NCBI GenBank assembly: GCA_951812575.1
Contig: OX638322.1
Span: 2,727,925 to 2,791,924, forward strand
Direction: 5' to 3'
DNA from: Candidatus Binatia bacterium
GTDB taxonomy: Bacteria; Desulfobacterota; Binatia; Bin18
Length of the DNA: 64,000 bases
Below, piece by piece: positions 50,031 to 59,142 of this stretch; within the stretch, counting starts at the first letter, position 1, and the number at the start of each line of letters is the position of its first letter. The position numbers and the translations under genes are program-made. The notes beneath the pieces are model-generated. The model did no database searches, was not told the origin of the DNA, and saw nothing but the letters and a program-made list of their open reading frames with translations.

Positions 50031-50864
50031 TCAGGCGGAAGCCCTACTTGTCTCGTGCAGGAAAGTAGTCACGGTGTCAAGAAAGGCTACGGGCTGATCG
50101 AGGAAAACGTGGTGTCCGGCCTGGGGAATTTCAATCCCTGTGGCCCGCGGACAGGTATGGACCAGGTGGGATAATCGCTCAGCCGAAAGCGTCCTGCTGT
50201 ATTGGCCCCGGATGAACAGGATGGGGCAAGCAATACGCGCGAGCTGCGGCTCCAGATCGCACGGTTGGCGGGTCATAGCAGCACGATCGCTTGTGAGGTG
50301 AAAATGCCCTGCATGGTCGGGTCTCACACTGTGTCGGGCAATATACCTCAGCAACTCGGGCGTTGCCCACGTCTCTGCCGGTAGCAGCCGAAATCGAGCG
50401 TAGACATCGGCCTCGGTGGAGTACGTCGGTGGTGGCAGGGAACGCAGCAAACGCATCGTTCGACTCGGGCGTAGCCGGGAACCGCTATCAACAATGACGC
50501 ATGCGCCACGGCTCGCTACGGCTGTTGTGCCGTAACGCAGCGCCACAAAGCCTCCGAGCGAGTGACCCATAAGACCGGGGGCATCGAGGTCAAGAGCGGT
50601 GATAACGCCTTCAAGGTCCGCGACGTAATCCGCGATCTCGTAGGCGGGCGGGTGCGTCCAGGCGCTCTCTCCATGACCGCGCAGATCGAGCGCGAGTACG
50701 CGGTGCGTCCGCGCCAGCGCCGGGGCAATATGGTCCCACCAATGGGCATGGGCCGAGCCGCCGTGAAGCAGGATGAGCGCGGGATTCGCTGCTTCGCCCC
50801 ATTCCAGGTAATGCAGGGCAAGGTCAGTGACATGGATAAAGCGGCTCGTGGGGGAATGACGCAT
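50031..50864 (-). CDS. Alpha/beta-hydrolase
   Basis: 277 residues from ATG 50864 (a GTG lies 6 bases upstream; neither has a clear ribosome site). HGGSAHAHWWDHIAPALART is the oxyanion-hole loop, DLRGHGESAWTHPP follows, MGHSLGGFVALRYG carries the nucleophile Ser, and QAGHHVFLDQP the catalytic His. Family members include esterases, haloperoxidases and C-C hydrolases such as MhpC; this sequence does not resolve which. Stands alone between the 45-residue gene and divergent ftsH. Confidence 0.83.
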   Translation of the reverse strand: MRHSPTSRFIHVTDLALHYLEWGEAANPALILLHGGSAHAHWWDHIAPALARTHRVLALDLRGHGESAWTHPPAYEIADYVADLEGVITALDLDAPGLMGHSLGGFVALRYGTTAVASRGACVIVDSGSRLRPSRTMRLLRSLPPPTYSTEADVYARFRLLPAETWATPELLRYIARHSVRPDHAGHFHLTSDRAAMTRQPCDLEPQLARIACPILFIRGQYSRTLSAERLSHLVHTCPRATGIEIPQAGHHVFLDQPVAFLDTVTTFLHETSRASA

Positions 50865-50998
50865 GGGCACTGACTATTGCCCGGCCCAGATGAAAGTGCA
50901 ATATGATTGCCGCCTCCTGACGCGGAGCGCCGGGCTCTGTCAGTCGCAAGACGGCGTTGACTAGGCAGTCGGTTTCGGCGCGCTATAATGGAGCGGTC

Positions 50999-52846
50999 AT
51001 GGACAAAAAGACAAAGTTTAACATCTGGTATCTTTTTATTGCGCTCTGGGGTGTCGTCATCCTGCATAGCGTGTGGATGCAGGCGACCCGCATTGAACAG
51101 ATTCCCTACAGCCAGTTTCAGGAATACTTGAATGATGGCCGCATCGCAGAGATTCGTATCTCGGAGCGCTATATCCAGGGGACGCTCAACGATCCCGTCG
51201 AAGGACAGCCCAGCCAGTTTGTGACGGTCCGGGTGGCATCCGACTTGGCCGAGCAACTGGCCACTCGCGAGGTCCGCTTTGCCGGTGAGATTGAGAGCAC
51301 GTTTGTCAGTGACCTGCTGTCCTGGATTCTGCCGGTCCTGTTATTCTTTGGCGTCTGGCTGATTCTGATGCGGCGGATGGCCCAGCGGGGTGGCTTCGGT
51401 GGCGGCTTTATGTCGATCGGCAAGAGTAAGGCCAAGATCTATATGGAGCAGGATGTCAAAGTCCGCTTCACCGATGTCGCGGGAGTCGAAGAAGCCGAGA
51501 CCGAACTCCAGGAAGTCATTGAGTTTCTCAAGACGCCGGAAAAATTCAGTCGGCTCGGGGGAAAAATTCCGAAGGGTATTTTGCTGGTGGGACCGCCGGG
51601 GACGGGGAAAACGCTGCTGGCCAAAGCGGTGGCGGGAGAAGCCCAGGTACCGTTTTTTTCGATTAGCGGTTCAGAGTTTGTGGAGATGTTCGTCGGTGTC
51701 GGCGCGGCCCGCGTCCGCGACCTGTTTACCCAGGCCAAGGAAAAGGCCCCCTGCATTATTTTTATGGATGAACTGGACGCCCTGGGCAAAGCGCGCGGCA
51801 TGGGACCCGTCTCTCACGATGAGCGGGAACAGACCCTCAACCAGCTACTTGTGGAGATGGATGGGTTTGATCAGCGGGCTGGGGTCATTCTCATGGCAGC
51901 CACCAACCGACCTGAGATCCTGGACCAAGCCCTGCTGCGGGCCGGACGCTTTGACCGTAATGTGGTAGTAGACCGTCCGGACAAAACCGGTCGGCTGGCT
52001 ATTCTTCAGGTACACGCCCGCACTGTTCCTCTTGAGGCTGAAACCGATCTGGAAGTAGTTGCCGCCATGACGCCGGGCTTTGCCGGCGCGGATTTAGCCA
52101 ACATCGTCAACGAGTCGGCGCTGCTGGCGGTCCGGCGCGGCAAAGACACGGTGGGCCTGCCCGAACTCCAGGAGGCGGTTGAGCGGGTGATTGCCGGACT
52201 GGAAAAGAAGAATCGTGTCCTCGGCCAAAAAGAAAAAGCGCGTGTCGCCCACCACGAGATTGGTCATGCGTTGGCAGGCATGTCGTTACCGGGGTCGGAC
52301 GAAGTCCAAAAGATCTCGATTATTCCGCGGGGTGTCGCGGCCTTGGGCTATACCCTCCAACTGCCGAGCGAAGATCGGTTTCTGATGACCAAATCCGAGT
52401 TGGAAAACAAGATCGCCGTGCTCCTCGGCGGTCGGGTGGCCGAAGAGCTGATTTACCAGGAGATCTCGACTGGGGCCCGAGACGATCTGCTCAAAGCAAC
52501 CGATACGGCCAAGAGCATGGTCAAATCCTACGGGATGAGCGATACGCTCGGTCAGCAAAGCTTTGACCAGGAGCGCCAGCCCATGTTCCTGCAAAACGGC
52601 CAGCCGCAGGGGCTGGGCGACTACAGCGAGGAGACCGCGCGGGAGATCGATAATGAGGTCCGCCGTATTATCGAGGAACAACACGCGCGTATCACCACCA
52701 TATTGAAGGCGAAGCTCCCCATTCTGCGTCAGGCAGCCCAGGTCCTCTTAGAGAAAGAGACCATCTCCGGGAAAGAGCTGGAACGAATTGCCGCTCAGTT
52801 CGAGCAGCAGCCCGACGTGGCACCGGCGACGGTCGAGGTGGACTGA
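50999..52846 (+). CDS. ftsH: ATP-dependent zinc metalloprotease FtsH
   Basis: 615 residues from ATG 50999; a longer frame from 50957 is not preceded by a ribosome site. Two membrane helices ([20 protein letters not shown] near the start, [20 protein letters not shown] at ~105-125) flank a periplasmic domain. The AAA+ part has Walker A GPPGTGKT (198-205), IIFMDELDA, the second region of homology with [17 protein letters not shown], then the zinc site [20 protein letters not shown]. It degrades misassembled membrane proteins and regulators as a hexamer. TATAAT at 50984 lies close upstream. Confidence 0.96.
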   Translation: MDKKTKFNIWYLFIALWGVVILHSVWMQATRIEQIPYSQFQEYLNDGRIAEIRISERYIQGTLNDPVEGQPSQFVTVRVASDLAEQLATREVRFAGEIESTFVSDLLSWILPVLLFFGVWLILMRRMAQRGGFGGGFMSIGKSKAKIYMEQDVKVRFTDVAGVEEAETELQEVIEFLKTPEKFSRLGGKIPKGILLVGPPGTGKTLLAKAVAGEAQVPFFSISGSEFVEMFVGVGAARVRDLFTQAKEKAPCIIFMDELDALGKARGMGPVSHDEREQTLNQLLVEMDGFDQRAGVILMAATNRPEILDQALLRAGRFDRNVVVDRPDKTGRLAILQVHARTVPLEAETDLEVVAAMTPGFAGADLANIVNESALLAVRRGKDTVGLPELQEAVERVIAGLEKKNRVLGQKEKARVAHHEIGHALAGMSLPGSDEVQKISIIPRGVAALGYTLQLPSEDRFLMTKSELENKIAVLLGGRVAEELIYQEISTGARDDLLKATDTAKSMVKSYGMSDTLGQQSFDQERQPMFLQNGQPQGLGDYSEETAREIDNEVRRIIEEQHARITTILKAKLPILRQAAQVLLEKETISGKELERIAAQFEQQPDVAPATVEVD

Positions 52847-52944
52847 GCGTTTCAGCAGGGGAAGCCCCTCTTGCCAGCAGCGGGGAAGGGCAGTATCTGT
52901 CCTGCTGGGTGCCAAGCGCACTGTATGCCAAAAAGGAGGGCGTC

Positions 52945-54114
52945 ATGAGCAGCAAAGAAGCGTTTACGGTCTCTGTCCCGGATGCGGTGTTGGCAGACTT
53001 ACGCGAGCGGCTGGCAAAGGCGCGCTGGCCGGGGGAGTTTGCCAACGAGCAGTGGGCGTATGGGACGAATCAAGCCTACCTCCAGGAAGTGGTCGAATAC
53101 TGGCGTACCGACTACGACTGGCGCGCGGTTGAACGCGATATGAACGCCTTCTCCCACTATAAGACGACGATTGACGGTGTGCCGATCCATTTCATCCACG
53201 AGCCGGGAAAAGGCCCGAATCCGACACCGCTGATCCTGAGCCACGGCTGGCCGTGGACCTTCTGGGATTTTCATAAAGTCATTCGGCCGCTGACCGATCC
53301 GGCCGCGTTCGGTGGCGACCCGAACGATGCGTTCGATGTCGTTGTGCCGTCCTTGCCGGGGTATGGATTTTCCACCCCGCTGACCACCCCAGGTATCAAT
53401 TTCTGGCGAACGGCCGATCTGTGGCGCGGGCTCATGCAAGATGTCTTGGGCTATGAAAAATTCGCCGCTCAGGGCGGCGACTGGGGAGCGCTCATTACCG
53501 CCCAGCTTGGGCATAAGTACGCCGAGCACCTGCTCGGCTGTCATGTCAACCTCATGGCTCCGCTGGATATTTTTGTCGGCTCCATGCCCGAGGCGTCCGA
53601 GTACGGACCGGAAGAGGAGGGCTGGCATGAAAGGAATCTGAACTTTTTTGCCGCTGAGAGCGGCTATTCTGCCTTGCAGACGACCAAGCCGCAGACCCTG
53701 GCCTTTGCCCTCAATGACTCGCCGGTCGGGCTGTGTGCCTGGATTCTGGAAAAGCGCCGCACCTGGAGCGATTGCAACGGGGATGTCGAAAAACGTTTTA
53801 GCAAGGATGATCTCTGTACCACGATGACGTTATACTGGGTTACCCAGAGTTTTGGCACGTCCGCACGCTATTATTATGAAGCAACCCATAATCCCTGGAA
53901 GCCGTCGCATGAGCAGACGCCGGTTGTCCAGGCACCGACCGGCGTTGCCGTTTTTTCAGAAGAAGTTATTCTCATGCCGCGCAAGTGGGCCGAGGGCTAT
54001 TACAATTTACAACGCTGGACGCCCATGGCCTCGGGTGGGCATTTCGCACCGATGGAAGAACCTGAACTCCTGGTCAATGATATACGCGCCTTCTTCCGAC
54101 CGCTCAGAACATAA
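52945..54114 (+). CDS. Epoxide hydrolase (EHN-domain alpha/beta hydrolase)
   Basis: 389 residues from ATG 52945 (AAAAAGGAGGGCGTC upstream); the frame begins earlier but lacks that site. Same architecture as the gene at 5788-6930: EHN domain (DYDWRAVERDMNAF, YKTTIDGVPIHFIHEPGKGP), HGWPWTFWDFH, VVVPSLPGYGFST, nucleophile elbow AAQGGDWGALITAQLG (Asp) and C-terminal ASGGHFAPMEEPELLV (His). The pocket residues differ (HGWPWT for HGWPGS). First of a forward run with CoxG, nitrilase-like and SnoaL-like genes, close spacing suggesting a transcript. Confidence 0.88.
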   Translation: MSSKEAFTVSVPDAVLADLRERLAKARWPGEFANEQWAYGTNQAYLQEVVEYWRTDYDWRAVERDMNAFSHYKTTIDGVPIHFIHEPGKGPNPTPLILSHGWPWTFWDFHKVIRPLTDPAAFGGDPNDAFDVVVPSLPGYGFSTPLTTPGINFWRTADLWRGLMQDVLGYEKFAAQGGDWGALITAQLGHKYAEHLLGCHVNLMAPLDIFVGSMPEASEYGPEEEGWHERNLNFFAAESGYSALQTTKPQTLAFALNDSPVGLCAWILEKRRTWSDCNGDVEKRFSKDDLCTTMTLYWVTQSFGTSARYYYEATHNPWKPSHEQTPVVQAPTGVAVFSEEVILMPRKWAEGYYNLQRWTPMASGGHFAPMEEPELLVNDIRAFFRPLRT

Positions 54115-54152
54115 TCTGTCAGGAGTGGGGCTGCGCGCACGGGACACCAATT

Positions 54153-54683
54153 ATGAAACTCAACGGAACACGAACCATTCTAGCCCCCCAACAGAAGGTC
54201 TGGAGATTCTTGACCGACCCGAACCAACTCGCCAAGTGCATGCCCGGTTGTGAGAGTCTGCAAGAAAGCGGCGAGAATGAATATAGTGGAGAGATCAAGG
54301 TTGGCGTGGCTGCGGTCAAAGGCGTCTATAACGGTACGGTCAAGATGGAGGAGATCCAGCCGCCCTCGCATTACAAGCTCAGCCTTGACGGGAAGGGTAA
54401 GCAGGGCTTTCTCAAGGGGACGGGCACGGTTGATTTAGCCGAGCAAAACGGCCAGACCATACTGACCTACCACGGTGATATCCAGATCGGTGGGCTGCTG
54501 GCCAGCGTCGGACAACGCCTGGTGGACGGTGCGGCGAAAATGCTGATCGGTCAGTTCTTCAGGGCCATGGAGACCGAAATCCAGACCTTGCCCGATGAGG
54601 TCAAATCCGGGAAACGGGGCGGGCTGTGGCGGACCTTCGTCAGATGGCTGAGCAGTCTGTTTGGAAAAGGAAGCGCAGCATAA
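54153..54683 (+). CDS. CoxG/SRPBCC-family protein
   Basis: 176 residues, ATG 54153. MKLNGTRTILAPQQKVWRFL, DPNQLAKCMPGCESLQESGE, NEYSGEIKVGVAAVKGVYNG and GQTILTYHGDIQIGGLLASV are the CO dehydrogenase subunit G pattern of the START-like fold. CoxG anchors molybdenum hydroxylases to the membrane or delivers carriers in coxMSL operons, but no coxMSL genes are in this window. The C-terminus WRTFVRWLSSLFGKGSAA may be an amphipathic anchor. It ends 13 bases before the likely nitrilase start. Confidence 0.83.
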   Translation: MKLNGTRTILAPQQKVWRFLTDPNQLAKCMPGCESLQESGENEYSGEIKVGVAAVKGVYNGTVKMEEIQPPSHYKLSLDGKGKQGFLKGTGTVDLAEQNGQTILTYHGDIQIGGLLASVGQRLVDGAAKMLIGQFFRAMETEIQTLPDEVKSGKRGGLWRTFVRWLSSLFGKGSAA

Positions 54684-54696
54684 CCACCGTGTCACT

Positions 54697-55554
54697 GTGA
54701 ATACACACTTCAAAATCGGTATTGCTCAGCTTAGCCCGCGTCTCGGAGATGTTGCCGCCAACCTGACCCTCTACGAACAGGTCATTGCCCGCGCCAAGAA
54801 GGAGAATGTTGAGCTTCTCATCTTTCCCGAGTTGAGTCTGACCGGCTATCACCTGCGGGACATGGTGGCGACGGTCGCCCTGCGCCAAGACGCGCCGGAG
54901 TTCACCCAACTGCGGGAGCTGAGCAAATCGGTGGCCTGTCTGGCTGGGCTGGTCGAGGAGAGCCCGGACTTTTGTTTTTATAACGCTGCCGTTTATCTCT
55001 GTGCGGGAGAGGTTCGCCACGTCCATCGTAAGGTCTATCTGCCGACCTATGGCATGTTTGACGAGCAGCGCTATTTCGCACGCGGGGATAGCGTGCGCGC
55101 CTTTGATACCCCGTACGGTCGCGCGGCAACCCTGGTGTGCGAAGATCTGTGGCATCCGTCCACGGCGTATATTGCGACCCTCGATCAGGCCCTGCTGCTC
55201 ATCTGCCCGTCGTCCAGCCCGCTCCGCGGCATTGCTGACAATAGGGAGCGGGACGAGAACGCGCGCTATTGGGAGGCGCTGAATCGCGTCTATGCCGAAA
55301 CCTTCGGGGTGTTTGTGATCTACGCCAATCGGGTCGGCTTTGAAGACGGGGTGGGGTTCTGGGGCGGTTCAGAGGTGATCGACCCTTTTGGACAGTGTAT
55401 TGCCAAGGGACGCTATTACGAGGAAGATTTTGTGACCGCGGACATCAGCCTCGACGTCGCCCGGCGCAAGCGCGTCGCGGCGCCGCTATTACGGGACGAG
55501 GACATCGATCTGACGATTAACGAATTACTCCGGATACGTGGACGGAGACAGTAA
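54697..55554 (+). CDS. Carbon-nitrogen hydrolase (nitrilase superfamily, NAD-synthase-like amidase)
   Basis: 285 residues with start GTG 54697 chosen because it lies just after CoxG; a TTG at 54661 would overlap CoxG. The triad is visible: Glu in LLIFPELSLTGYHLRD, Lys in VHRKVYLPTYGMFDEQRY, Cys in ATLVCEDLWHPSTAYI. RKVYLPTYG..DE and VCEDLW resemble the amidase domain of glutamine-dependent NAD synthetase, here without the synthetase domain. It hydrolyses an amide or carbamoyl group of unknown substrate. Start uncertain. Confidence 0.8.
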   Translation: MNTHFKIGIAQLSPRLGDVAANLTLYEQVIARAKKENVELLIFPELSLTGYHLRDMVATVALRQDAPEFTQLRELSKSVACLAGLVEESPDFCFYNAAVYLCAGEVRHVHRKVYLPTYGMFDEQRYFARGDSVRAFDTPYGRAATLVCEDLWHPSTAYIATLDQALLLICPSSSPLRGIADNRERDENARYWEALNRVYAETFGVFVIYANRVGFEDGVGFWGGSEVIDPFGQCIAKGRYYEEDFVTADISLDVARRKRVAAPLLRDEDIDLTINELLRIRGRRQ

Positions 55555-55576
55555 ACACGCAACAGGAGGACCGAGC

Positions 55577-56029
55577 ATGTCTTACGCGGACGATGTTATT
55601 GCCATTCCGCAACTGCTCCATACCTACTGCCATGTGGTAGACCGTGGCACAGTAGACGAAATCGCCGCCCTGTTTCATACCGACGCGGTTCTGCTTCCGG
55701 CATACGAAAGCAACAAGCGCTATGAGGGCCGCGACGCCGTGAAGGGCTGGTATGCCAACTACGATAATACACTACGGAACGGTGTGCGCTTTCTGCGCCA
55801 CAAAATGGAGTCGCCCGTGATTGCAGTATCGGGCAACGAGGCCACCTCAACCTGCTATCTGGATGCCGACGCCATCACGAAGTCGACTGATAAGCCCATG
55901 ATCGTCTTTGGTCGTTATAATGACAAATTCATCAAGGACGAAGGCCGCTGGTGGTTCAAGGAGCGCAAGATCATTACCTGCTACAGCCTGCCGGCCGACG
56001 AATATACACCCGGACGCGGGACGGAGTAG
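55577..56029 (+). CDS. SnoaL-like (NTF2-fold) protein
   Basis: 150 residues from ATG 55577 (ACAGGAGGACCGAGC upstream). IPQLLHTYCHVVDRGTVDEI followed by ALFHTDAVLLPAYESNKRYE, GRDAVKGWYANYDNTLRNGV, and TSTCYLDADAITKSTDKPMI are typical of the SnoaL_4/NTF2-like cone that binds a hydrophobic ligand; many are dehydratases or isomerases of steroid or polyketide type. The residue set VDRGTVDEIAALF is common to aromatic-degradation members. Directly follows the nitrilase (22 bases). Confidence 0.78.
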   Translation: MSYADDVIAIPQLLHTYCHVVDRGTVDEIAALFHTDAVLLPAYESNKRYEGRDAVKGWYANYDNTLRNGVRFLRHKMESPVIAVSGNEATSTCYLDADAITKSTDKPMIVFGRYNDKFIKDEGRWWFKERKIITCYSLPADEYTPGRGTE

Positions 56030-56104
56030 CTCCGGTTAGTCTCTCCTCTCCAGTTCCGGCGTTTTCCTGCCCAGCACCCGCTAAAACCGTTACTGACGGT
56101 GATT

Positions 56105-56131
56105 CTCTTGTCCTTACCGTCGGGACAAGAG
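56105..56131. terminator. Nine-bp inverted repeat upstream of ETF gene
   Basis: CTCTTGTCC and GGACAAGAG separated by 9 bases, with a nested GACGGT/ACCGTC. It lies 75 bases after the SnoaL stop and 91 bases before the ETF start. No T run follows, so it may equally be an operator. Confidence 0.4.
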
Positions 56132-56221
56132 TGAGCGCTGTTGAGTCGGCTTGGTTGACGCTGTGCGGCCCCGCAAGATAGGCTGCTGCGCACCGCTTTG
56201 ATCCAGGGAGTGGGCCTATCT

Positions 56222-58060
56222 ATGAAGAGTATTGTGTTGGTGAAGCAGGTGCCCATGGTTTCGGCCATGAAGCTCGACCCGGAAACAAAAACCCTCCGGC
56301 GTGAGGGCGTACCGTCCGAGGTCAGTTCGTTTGATATCCGCGGATTGTTGAAAGCGCTGGAATTGCGGGACGAACACGGCGGCGAAGTGGTTGCGCTGAC
56401 GATGGGACCACCCCAGGCAGAGGAGGCGCTGCGCTACTGCCTGGCCCTGGGAGCGGACCGGGCCGTGCATCTGACGGACCGGGCGTTTGCCGGGGCAGAC
56501 ACGCTGGCGACCGCGCGCACCTTAGCCTGGGCGTGCGAGCGAGAAGGCTATGACCTCATCCTGTGTGGTCGGCATAGTACCGATGCGGAAACCGGTCAGG
56601 TCGGACCGGAGATTGCCGAGTTGCTTGATATTCCTCAGGTGACGGGCGTGGCTGCATTAACGCTCGACACCAACGGGCAGACTCTCCGGGTTGAGCGTGA
56701 GACCGATAGTGGTTTTGACACCCTTGATTGTCCCCTGCCAGCTCTGGTGTCGGCCACCGAGGATCTGGCGCCGGAACGCTTCCCCAGGAAAGCCGAGCGA
56801 CAAGCCGCCCAAGAGAAGCCGGTGGAGACGGTGACGGCGAGTGACCTCTCGGCGGACTTGGCGCGATTTGGGGCCGCGGGATCGCCGACCTGGGTGGAGT
56901 CTGTCCAGACTGTTGAAGACAACCGGGAAAGTCGTGTGCTCGAAGGGGAATTACCTGAACAGATCGATACCCTGGTTCAGGCCCTCTTGGCCCGTGGGCT
57001 GTTTGGAACGTGGACCGATGATGGTACCGCGGGCGAAAAGAAAGTCCGAAGCGCTGACCTCGAGCCGGGGAAAGCGGTCTGGGTTGTAGCTGAAACCTTG
57101 GGTGACACGCTCCGGCCGGTCAGCTTTGAGCTTTTGGGAAAAGCTGTTGAGCTGTCGGCCCAGTACAGCTGTGAAGTGGGTGCTGTTTTGATCGGTAGCG
57201 GGCTTGACGCCCATATCGCGCCTTTAGCGGAGTATGGTGCCGACGTGGTCTACCGGGCCGAGGATGCCCGTCTTGCCTGCTATGACACCGACCTGTATGC
57301 CGCGCTGTTGAGTCGGGCGGTTCAAGCACACAAACCACAGGTGTTGCTGTTGGGCTCAACCGCGATTGGCCGCGACTTGGCGCCGCGGGTTGCGGCACGG
57401 CTTGGCTTGGGCCTCACCGGCGACTGTGTGGATTTGGAAGTTGACGATCAGGGACGCTTGCTGCAACTCAAGCCCGCGTTTGGCGGTAATATCGTTGCGC
57501 CGATTCTATCGAAAACAACACCCGCAATGGCGACGGTCCGCCCAGGTATGCTGTCTCCCTCTCAGCCCGTTTCCGGCCGTCAGGTACGAGTGGAAAGACT
57601 GACGCTTGAGGACGATATCCACAGCCGCGTGCAACTGGTGTCACAAACGGGCGCCGACGCGGCCAAAGCCGCGGCTCTGGATGCCGCGGACATCGCTATT
57701 GGTGTTGGGAAAGGTATAGGTGGGCCGGAGAATCTGCCCGTGATTGAACAACTGGCCGATGTGTTAGGCGGAGTGCCACTGGCTTCGACGCGGGATATTT
57801 CGGACCTGGGTTGGCTTCCCCGGCAACATCAGGTCGGCATTACCGGTCGGGCGATCGCACCGAAGCTGTATTTTGCCATTGGTATTCGAGGCGCGTTCGA
57901 GCATATGGTGGGCTTGCGTAAGGCCGGCACCATTGTGGCTATCAATATCAAAGCGAAAGCGCCGATATTCAAAACGGCCGATCTCGGCGTTGTCGGCGAC
58001 TACGCCGAAGCCGTGCCGCTCTTGACCGAGGCCTTACAAAAGGCAAAGGCTGAGCGGTAA
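56222..58060 (+). CDS. Fused electron transfer flavoprotein (beta-alpha)
   Basis: 612 residues from ATG 56222. The N-terminal ~250 residues are the ETF beta subunit (KSIVLVKQVPMVSAMKLDPE, LTMGPPQAEEALRYCLALGA, CGRHSTDAETGQVGPEIAEL). The C-terminal ~320 residues are ETF alpha (TAIGRDLAPRVAARLGLGL-TGDC, AFGGNIVAPILSKTTPAMAT, IGVGKGIGGPENLPVIEQL, and GITGRAIAPKLYFAIGIRGA, the FAD-binding end). A linker of ~35 residues joins them. ETF moves electrons from acyl-CoA dehydrogenases and related flavoproteins to ETF-quinone oxidoreductase. Fusion avoids separate subunits. The acyl-CoA dehydrogenase-like gene at 18455 and other flavoproteins in the window are possible partners. Confidence 0.9.
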   Translation: MKSIVLVKQVPMVSAMKLDPETKTLRREGVPSEVSSFDIRGLLKALELRDEHGGEVVALTMGPPQAEEALRYCLALGADRAVHLTDRAFAGADTLATARTLAWACEREGYDLILCGRHSTDAETGQVGPEIAELLDIPQVTGVAALTLDTNGQTLRVERETDSGFDTLDCPLPALVSATEDLAPERFPRKAERQAAQEKPVETVTASDLSADLARFGAAGSPTWVESVQTVEDNRESRVLEGELPEQIDTLVQALLARGLFGTWTDDGTAGEKKVRSADLEPGKAVWVVAETLGDTLRPVSFELLGKAVELSAQYSCEVGAVLIGSGLDAHIAPLAEYGADVVYRAEDARLACYDTDLYAALLSRAVQAHKPQVLLLGSTAIGRDLAPRVAARLGLGLTGDCVDLEVDDQGRLLQLKPAFGGNIVAPILSKTTPAMATVRPGMLSPSQPVSGRQVRVERLTLEDDIHSRVQLVSQTGADAAKAAALDAADIAIGVGKGIGGPENLPVIEQLADVLGGVPLASTRDISDLGWLPRQHQVGITGRAIAPKLYFAIGIRGAFEHMVGLRKAGTIVAINIKAKAPIFKTADLGVVGDYAEAVPLLTEALQKAKAER

Positions 58061-58092
58061 ACTTGTCTCGCGGTAACAGCCGCGGTTCTCTC

Positions 58093-58416
58093 TTACGCTG
58101 CCCACCAACGCGGGATCCTCGTCGGCTCGGCAGAGCAGTACAGGGCTTGGATCTTCCGCGGGTCGAGAGCCAGGTGCTGACAGATCCACAGGAAGCTGAA
58201 CGGGCTCTCATCTTTTGAGAAAAACCACATCCGGTCCAACTCAAACTGAGAGAGAAACAAATTGTTACCCTTCCGCACTAAATCGCGTACCACAAAGGCA
58301 TCGGATAAAACGTTACGGAGGAGCGCTTTGAATGGGTTGTATGACGAATAGCGGGGCTGCTGCTCGCCACCTTCCACATCCACCATCATCATCATATCCA
58401 CAGCAGCATGCATCAT
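58093..58416 (-). CDS. Conserved hypothetical protein
   Basis: 107 residues, ATG 58416 (second ATG follows); weak ribosome site. GNNLFLSQFELDRMWFFSKD followed by ESPFSFLWICQHLALDPRKI recalls a small family common in deltaproteobacteria-like genomes in which a phrase like 'EA..W..SD...PFSF..ICEALGLDP' recurs. Function unknown. The N-terminal MMHAAVDMMMMVD is odd and the true start may be further in. Confidence 0.55.
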   Translation of the reverse strand: MMHAAVDMMMMVDVEGGEQQPRYSSYNPFKALLRNVLSDAFVVRDLVRKGNNLFLSQFELDRMWFFSKDESPFSFLWICQHLALDPRKIQALYCSAEPTRIPRWWAA

Positions 58417-58491
58417 AGATACAGCTTACTAGCTATTAGTGTAGATTTTGCAACCCCCCTATCGCTCTTTCTTTCGATATTTTTACACGAC

Positions 58492-58512
58492 CGATATTTT
58501 TCTCAAATATCG
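58492..58512. repeat. Inverted repeat in AT-rich gap
   Basis: CGATATTT-ttctc-AAATATCG, perfect 8 bp, with a third CGATATTTTT at 58475. Lies in the AT-rich stretch between 58416 and the HIT gene stop at 58574. Possibly an operator or terminator for the HIT gene. Confidence 0.45.
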
Positions 58513-58573
58513 TGGACATTTCTCCAGGAGAAGGGTGAGTCTCAACACCGCAGGGCTGACCGCGTCAGGCGCG

Positions 58574-59008
58574 TTATGCCGGCCACGCCGTCTGGAGCAG
58601 TTGGAATAATTCCGTGAACTGTTGCTCGGCCAGCTCCAACGCTTGGGTGACATCGGGCGGCTTAGGCCAGGATCGGTCGGGAAATGCAACGCCGCCTATC
58701 GCCCGCGGGGTGGCGTAGCGCGGAATGACATGGAAGTGGACATGCCTATCGACCATCATAAGTAACAGATAGTTAATTTTGTCAAAGGTGAAGACACGTT
58801 TGAGCGTCCCTTCCAGGTCAGCCGTGACTGTATGCAACTCGGTAAAAGCCTCGGCTGAGACCTCCGCCATACTCGTGACTTCTGCGCGACACACCAGTAC
58901 GAGCGAGCCGAGTGTTACTTGCTGTGGGCGCAGTAAGACCGCCCAGTGTGTATACTCACGCAGCAGGGTGTTCGGGTAATTGAATTTCAACAATGTTTCA
59001 TGCGGCAT
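58574..59008 (-). CDS. HIT-family nucleotide hydrolase
   Basis: 144 residues from ATG 59008 (AGAGAGGGATAAAAAT upstream); the frame extends upstream in non-coding sequence. YTHWAVLLRPQQVTLGSLVL is the HIT N-terminal core, NYLLLMMVDRHVHFHVIPRY carries the histidine triad H-V-H-F-H, with His as the nucleophile. Such enzymes hydrolyse dinucleoside polyphosphates or AMP conjugates. The C-terminal region (WPKPPDVTQALELAEQQFTE) follows the Aph1/galT-like pattern. Divergence from the SigZ-like gene is not the case; both are on the minus strand, 134 bases apart. Confidence 0.82.
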   Translation of the reverse strand: MPHETLLKFNYPNTLLREYTHWAVLLRPQQVTLGSLVLVCRAEVTSMAEVSAEAFTELHTVTADLEGTLKRVFTFDKINYLLLMMVDRHVHFHVIPRYATPRAIGGVAFPDRSWPKPPDVTQALELAEQQFTELFQLLQTAWPA

Positions 59009-59142
59009 ATTTTTATCCCTCTCTGTCTGAAAACTATGTGGTCTCGGAAAAGGATGCAATGTATGGTTGCGTGCGCGACCTGGATCTATGGAGCAACCGG
59101 GGAGAATGGGCACGGGAGGAGTCCGCCTACTGCGGCATTTCT

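Noticed and set aside
50957..50989. TTGACT and TATAAT before ftsH as its promoter
   Set aside because: The spacer is 21 bases, too long for a good sigma-70 promoter, and the -10 is only ten bases from the ATG while a Shine-Dalgarno-like GGAG is present; may be coincidence.
52857..52869. AGGGG-AAG-CCCCT hairpin after ftsH as terminator
   Set aside because: Short stem without a T run; not counted as a terminator.
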